The notes below the pieces were generated by a model. That model was given only the letters and a program-made list of their open reading frames with translations. It made no database searches and was not told where the DNA came from. Position numbers and translations under genes: made by a program. A stretch of DNA of 34,214 nt, taken from Nanobdellota archaeon. Lineage in GTDB: Archaea > Nanobdellota > Nanobdellia > SCGC-AAA011-G17 > ARS1403. Positions 32,707 to 34,214 of this stretch are shown here, one piece after another (position 1 is the first letter of the stretch; each line of letters opens with the position of its first letter). The DNA lies in assembly GCA_002687825.1 (NCBI GenBank), contig NZBI01000005.1:60619-94832 (forward strand), written 5' to 3'.

Positions 32707-32966
32707 TTCTCCAACTCTTTAAGAAATTTATCTGCAGGCATAGAAATAAATTCACCCCTATCATAAGCCTTCCACGCTTCTTCTGTTCTTCTAGCAAACT
32801 CGATATCTTCCTTCAATTGTTTATCCATTGCACTAGCTTTTTTTATAATGAGTTTATCTTCACTCTGTATAATAACCAATTTTTCACCTTCCTTAATGTC
32901 CTTCCTCATTTCACTAGGAATAACAACTTGCCCTTTTGAACTCATTTTAGTTATATCAATATTCAT
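32700..32966 (-). CDS. SpoVT-AbrB domain antitoxin
   Basis: This 88-residue protein has an N-terminal SpoVT/AbrB swapped-hairpin DNA-binding domain: MSSKGQVVIPSEMRKDIKEG with ITK before it, then LVIIQSEDKLIIKKA. The C-terminal 40 residues (EDIEFARRTEEAWKAYDRGE and the FLKELEKC end) form the toxin-neutralising tail. It heads the antitoxin-toxin-archease operon. A perfect inverted repeat between its TATA box and start codon is a ready-made operator for autorepression. Confidence 0.9.
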   Translation of the reverse strand: MNIDITKMSSKGQVVIPSEMRKDIKEGEKLVIIQSEDKLIIKKASAMDKQLKEDIEFARRTEEAWKAYDRGEFISMPADKFLKELEKC

Positions 32967-32971
32967 CTTAA

Positions 32972-32987
32972 GTAAGACAAATCTTAC
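32972..32987. promoter_or_regulatory. inverted-repeat operator of the toxin-antitoxin operon
   Basis: GTAAGA-CAAA-TCTTAC is a perfect 6-bp inverted repeat with a 4-nt spacer. It lies between the antitoxin ATG (32966) and its TATA-like box (32991-32998). Binding there would block transcription initiation. Confidence 0.65.
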
Positions 32988-32990
32988 ATT

Positions 32991-32998
32991 ATTTATAA
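32991..32998 (-). promoter_or_regulatory. TATA-like box of the toxin-antitoxin-archease operon
   Basis: ATTTATAA (TTATAAAT on the minus strand) is centred 28.5 nt upstream of the antitoxin ATG. Confidence 0.5.
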
Positions 32999-33016
32999 GT
33001 CTTTCTAAATATATTT

Positions 33017-33082
33017 AATATATCAAATATCAAAACAATAACAAAAACATTTATATATAACCATGTATAACAAATATATCAA
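33017..33082 (+). promoter_or_regulatory. promoter of the small RHH gene with flanking direct repeats
   Basis: TTTATATATAA (33050-33060) is centred 27 nt before the ATG at 33082. AATATATCAA occurs at 33017-33026 and at 33073-33082, the second copy ending on the A of the start codon. This is the same geometry as in the 25422 cassette, though the sequence is AT-rich and chance is possible. Confidence 0.45.
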
Positions 33083-33216
33083 TGGGTAAAGAAAAGGTTA
33101 CCACAATTAGAGTTCTAGAATCAACAAAGTATCAGTTAGGAGAATATGGAAAAAAGAATGAAACTTACGATGATATAATCAAAAGACTAGTAGAGGAGGT
33201 GCTAAATGAAAAATAA
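33082..33216 (+). CDS. 44-residue ribbon-helix-helix protein
   Basis: This is a free-standing RHH DNA-binding domain: MGKEKVTTIRVLESTKYQLG, then EYGKKNETYDDIIKRLVEEV. It aligns with the C-terminal domain of the 25422 protein (T-I/L-R-V/I, T-K-x2-L, G-K-x2-E-x-Y/F-D, I-x-R-L). It is short like antitoxin or autorepressor RHH proteins, but no toxin follows. Instead its last 11 nt overlap the start of a secreted repeat protein. Control of its own transcript and of that surface gene is the likely job. Confidence 0.85.
   Translation: MGKEKVTTIRVLESTKYQLGEYGKKNETYDDIIKRLVEEVLNEK
33195..33201 (+). promoter_or_regulatory. strong Shine-Dalgarno GGAGGTG inside the RHH gene
   Basis: GGAGGTG ends 4 nt before the ATG at 33206. 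It lets the surface protein be translated from the RHH transcript and is the best ribosome-binding site in the window. Confidence 0.7.
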
Positions 33217-34214
33217 CATCTTCAAATTAATTTTAGTAATTTTAATCTTAATGATTACAGTACAAACTGCATTTTCATCAGATTTAATGGCTTTAGAAGC
33301 AAACATTTTCGATAACACAGGAGCACCTTTAACAGGAAATTTAACTGTAGAAATCTATGATGCTTTAACAGATGGAACCTTAATTTACAATTCAACAAAC
33401 GATTTCATAGATAACATCACAGATGGAAAAGTAGATGTTATGCTAGGTTCCGGTTCAGTACCATTAAATTTAACTTATGGAGAAAGATATTTCATGGATA
33501 TTTTCGTAAATGATGAAGATATTAATTTCTCAGGAGAAGGTAGACAAGAATTCACATCTCCAATTGGAAATATTACTCTAAACAAATTAAACTTTTCAAC
33601 TTCATTAATTCCAGAAGCTAATGTTACTTTCGATATAGGATCCTCTGAAAGGTACTTAAATAATTTATATGTTCAAACTTTAAACATCTTAACCCAAATA
33701 ACAACATCCCAAATAGCTACTAATGCAATTACTTCAGCTTTAATAGCAGAACAAACCATAACTGCAGATGATATAGCAACTGATGCAATAAACACAACTC
33801 ATATTTTAGACGGAACAATAACCTCAGATGACATTGCAGATACCAGTATTAATGCTTCTCATATCGTATCTACTTTAGACGTCACTAACTACACTGCCGG
33901 CACCCAGGTAACCGTAAGTGGACATGTTATCTCCTCCAGCGCCATACCAGCTACCAATGTTGCTTTCTTAAACGAATCCTGGCTTAACAACACTTACGTG
34001 GAACTAGAAGGGGGGGATACTATCTTAGGAGCTTTAGCAGTAAATGGTTTGTTAACAATTGGCAACTTAGTCACCGGCTTCGTAAACACCACCCATATCT
34101 TAGATAGAACCCTCGGAAGTGATGATCTAGCTGACTCCAGCATCAACACTTCTCTAATCTTAGATAGAACAATAACCTCGGATGACATTGCAGATACCAG
34201 TATTAATGCTTCTC
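33206..34214 (+). CDS. secreted repeat-containing surface protein (3' end outside window)
   Basis: The frame is open from the ATG at 33206 to the window edge (336 codons) and is incomplete. A signal peptide (FKLILVILILMITVQTAFSS) is followed by a beta-domain (ANIFDNTGAPLTGNLTVEIY), a hinge (PEANVTFDIGSSERYLNNLY), then repeats of the type TITSDDIADTSINASHI. These resemble the ITSADIADG repeats of phage-tail-like and adhesin stalks. A 46-bp DNA repeat recurs 354 bp apart. From about 33885 codons shift to C-ending forms (acc, gcc, tcc, agc), unlike the A/T-ending codons before, suggesting a recombined segment. It is coupled to the RHH gene by an 11-nt overlap. Confidence 0.8.
   Translation, partial: MKNNIFKLILVILILMITVQTAFSSDLMALEANIFDNTGAPLTGNLTVEIYDALTDGTLIYNSTNDFIDNITDGKVDVMLGSGSVPLNLTYGERYFMDIFVNDEDINFSGEGRQEFTSPIGNITLNKLNFSTSLIPEANVTFDIGSSERYLNNLYVQTLNILTQITTSQIATNAITSALIAEQTITADDIATDAINTTHILDGTITSDDIADTSINASHIVSTLDVTNYTAGTQVTVSGHVISSSAIPATNVAFLNESWLNNTYVELEGGDTILGALAVNGLLTIGNLVTGFVNTTHILDRTLGSDDLADSSINTSLILDRTITSDDIADTSINAS
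33815..33860 (+). repeat. 46-bp direct repeat, copy 1, in the surface protein
   Basis: It matches 34169-34214 at 45 of 46 positions (one A/G difference in cctcA/Ggatg). It encodes TITSDDIADTSINAS. The offset of 354 bp is 118 codons, so the frame is kept. Confidence 0.85.
34169..34214 (+). repeat. 46-bp direct repeat, copy 2, in the surface protein
   Basis: This is the second copy of the 33815-33860 element, running to the window edge, so the repeat may extend further. Confidence 0.85.

Noticed and set aside
33082-33216. The small RHH gene as an antitoxin with a partner toxin
   Set aside because: The overlapping downstream frame begins with a signal peptide and adhesin-like repeats, not a toxin fold.
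33994-34188. Minus-strand open frame at the right edge
   Set aside because: It is antisense to the in-frame repeats of the secreted surface protein and has no promoter or start context.

Overview
This is an AT-rich archaeal segment, most likely from a DPANN-type genome (Woesearchaeota/Pacearchaeota-like). The assignment rests on the gene content: archaeal UMP kinase, RNase P subunit Rpp30, AK6/Fap7-type kinase, DUF357, RtcB and archease, a SAMP/Urm1-type E1 and tRNA thiolase, trans- and cis-prenyltransferases, and an eight-cysteine lipoprotein. It also rests on very compact packing (no gap above about 185 bp) and on a uniform promoter layout. Almost every first gene has a TTTAAA- or TTTATA-like box centred 25-29 nt upstream of its start codon, which implies leaderless transcripts. 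Three divergent gene pairs share a single palindromic box with start codons 53-54 bp apart. No rRNA, tRNA, CRISPR array or insertion sequence was seen.

Layout. 1-2912 (-): GHMP sugar kinase followed by a two-domain GT4 glycosyltransferase that runs off the left edge, for surface glycan synthesis. 2957-3568 (-): an unknown gene. 3615-8121 (-): an overlapping operon of RNase P Rpp30, an eight-cysteine lipoprotein and a 1244-residue membrane-anchored subtilase with a repeated basic cytoplasmic tail. 8200-9942: cis-prenyltransferase and convergent geranylgeranyl-type diphosphate synthase (lipid and dolichol supply). 9974-11924: AK6-like kinase, an unknown gene, UMP kinase and DUF357. 11957-13828 (-): a full-length RelA/SpoT homologue, unusual in archaea. 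13881-16062 (+): a tight operon of E1 enzyme, a 36-residue basic protein, a ubiquitin-like sulfur carrier and a tRNA thiolase. 16055-17609: small unknowns (two probable paralogues), a methyltransferase, two small membrane proteins and a tiny zinc protein. 17617-19083 (-): an Ig-like surface protein. 19164-21354 (+): a bacterial-type ThrRS lacking the TGS domain, plus an overlapping unknown gene.

21531-25238 (-) holds a MoxR-DUF58-VWA cluster whose MoxR has an unusual N-terminal extension of five basic repeats. Divergent to it (25422-30525, +), a nuclease-like/ribbon-helix-helix (RHH) protein overlaps the start of a 1558-residue membrane protein. That protein carries about twelve FFHDxFGLFKT repeats in a long charged cytoplasmic region. 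At the right edge (33082-34214, +) a second, smaller RHH gene likewise overlaps the start of a secreted repeat protein. These two RHH/exported-repeat-protein cassettes are the strongest candidate for an undescribed system here. Between them, 30597-32966 carries rtcB convergent with an operon of AbrB antitoxin, RelE toxin and archease, which links an RNA-cleaving toxin with RNA repair.
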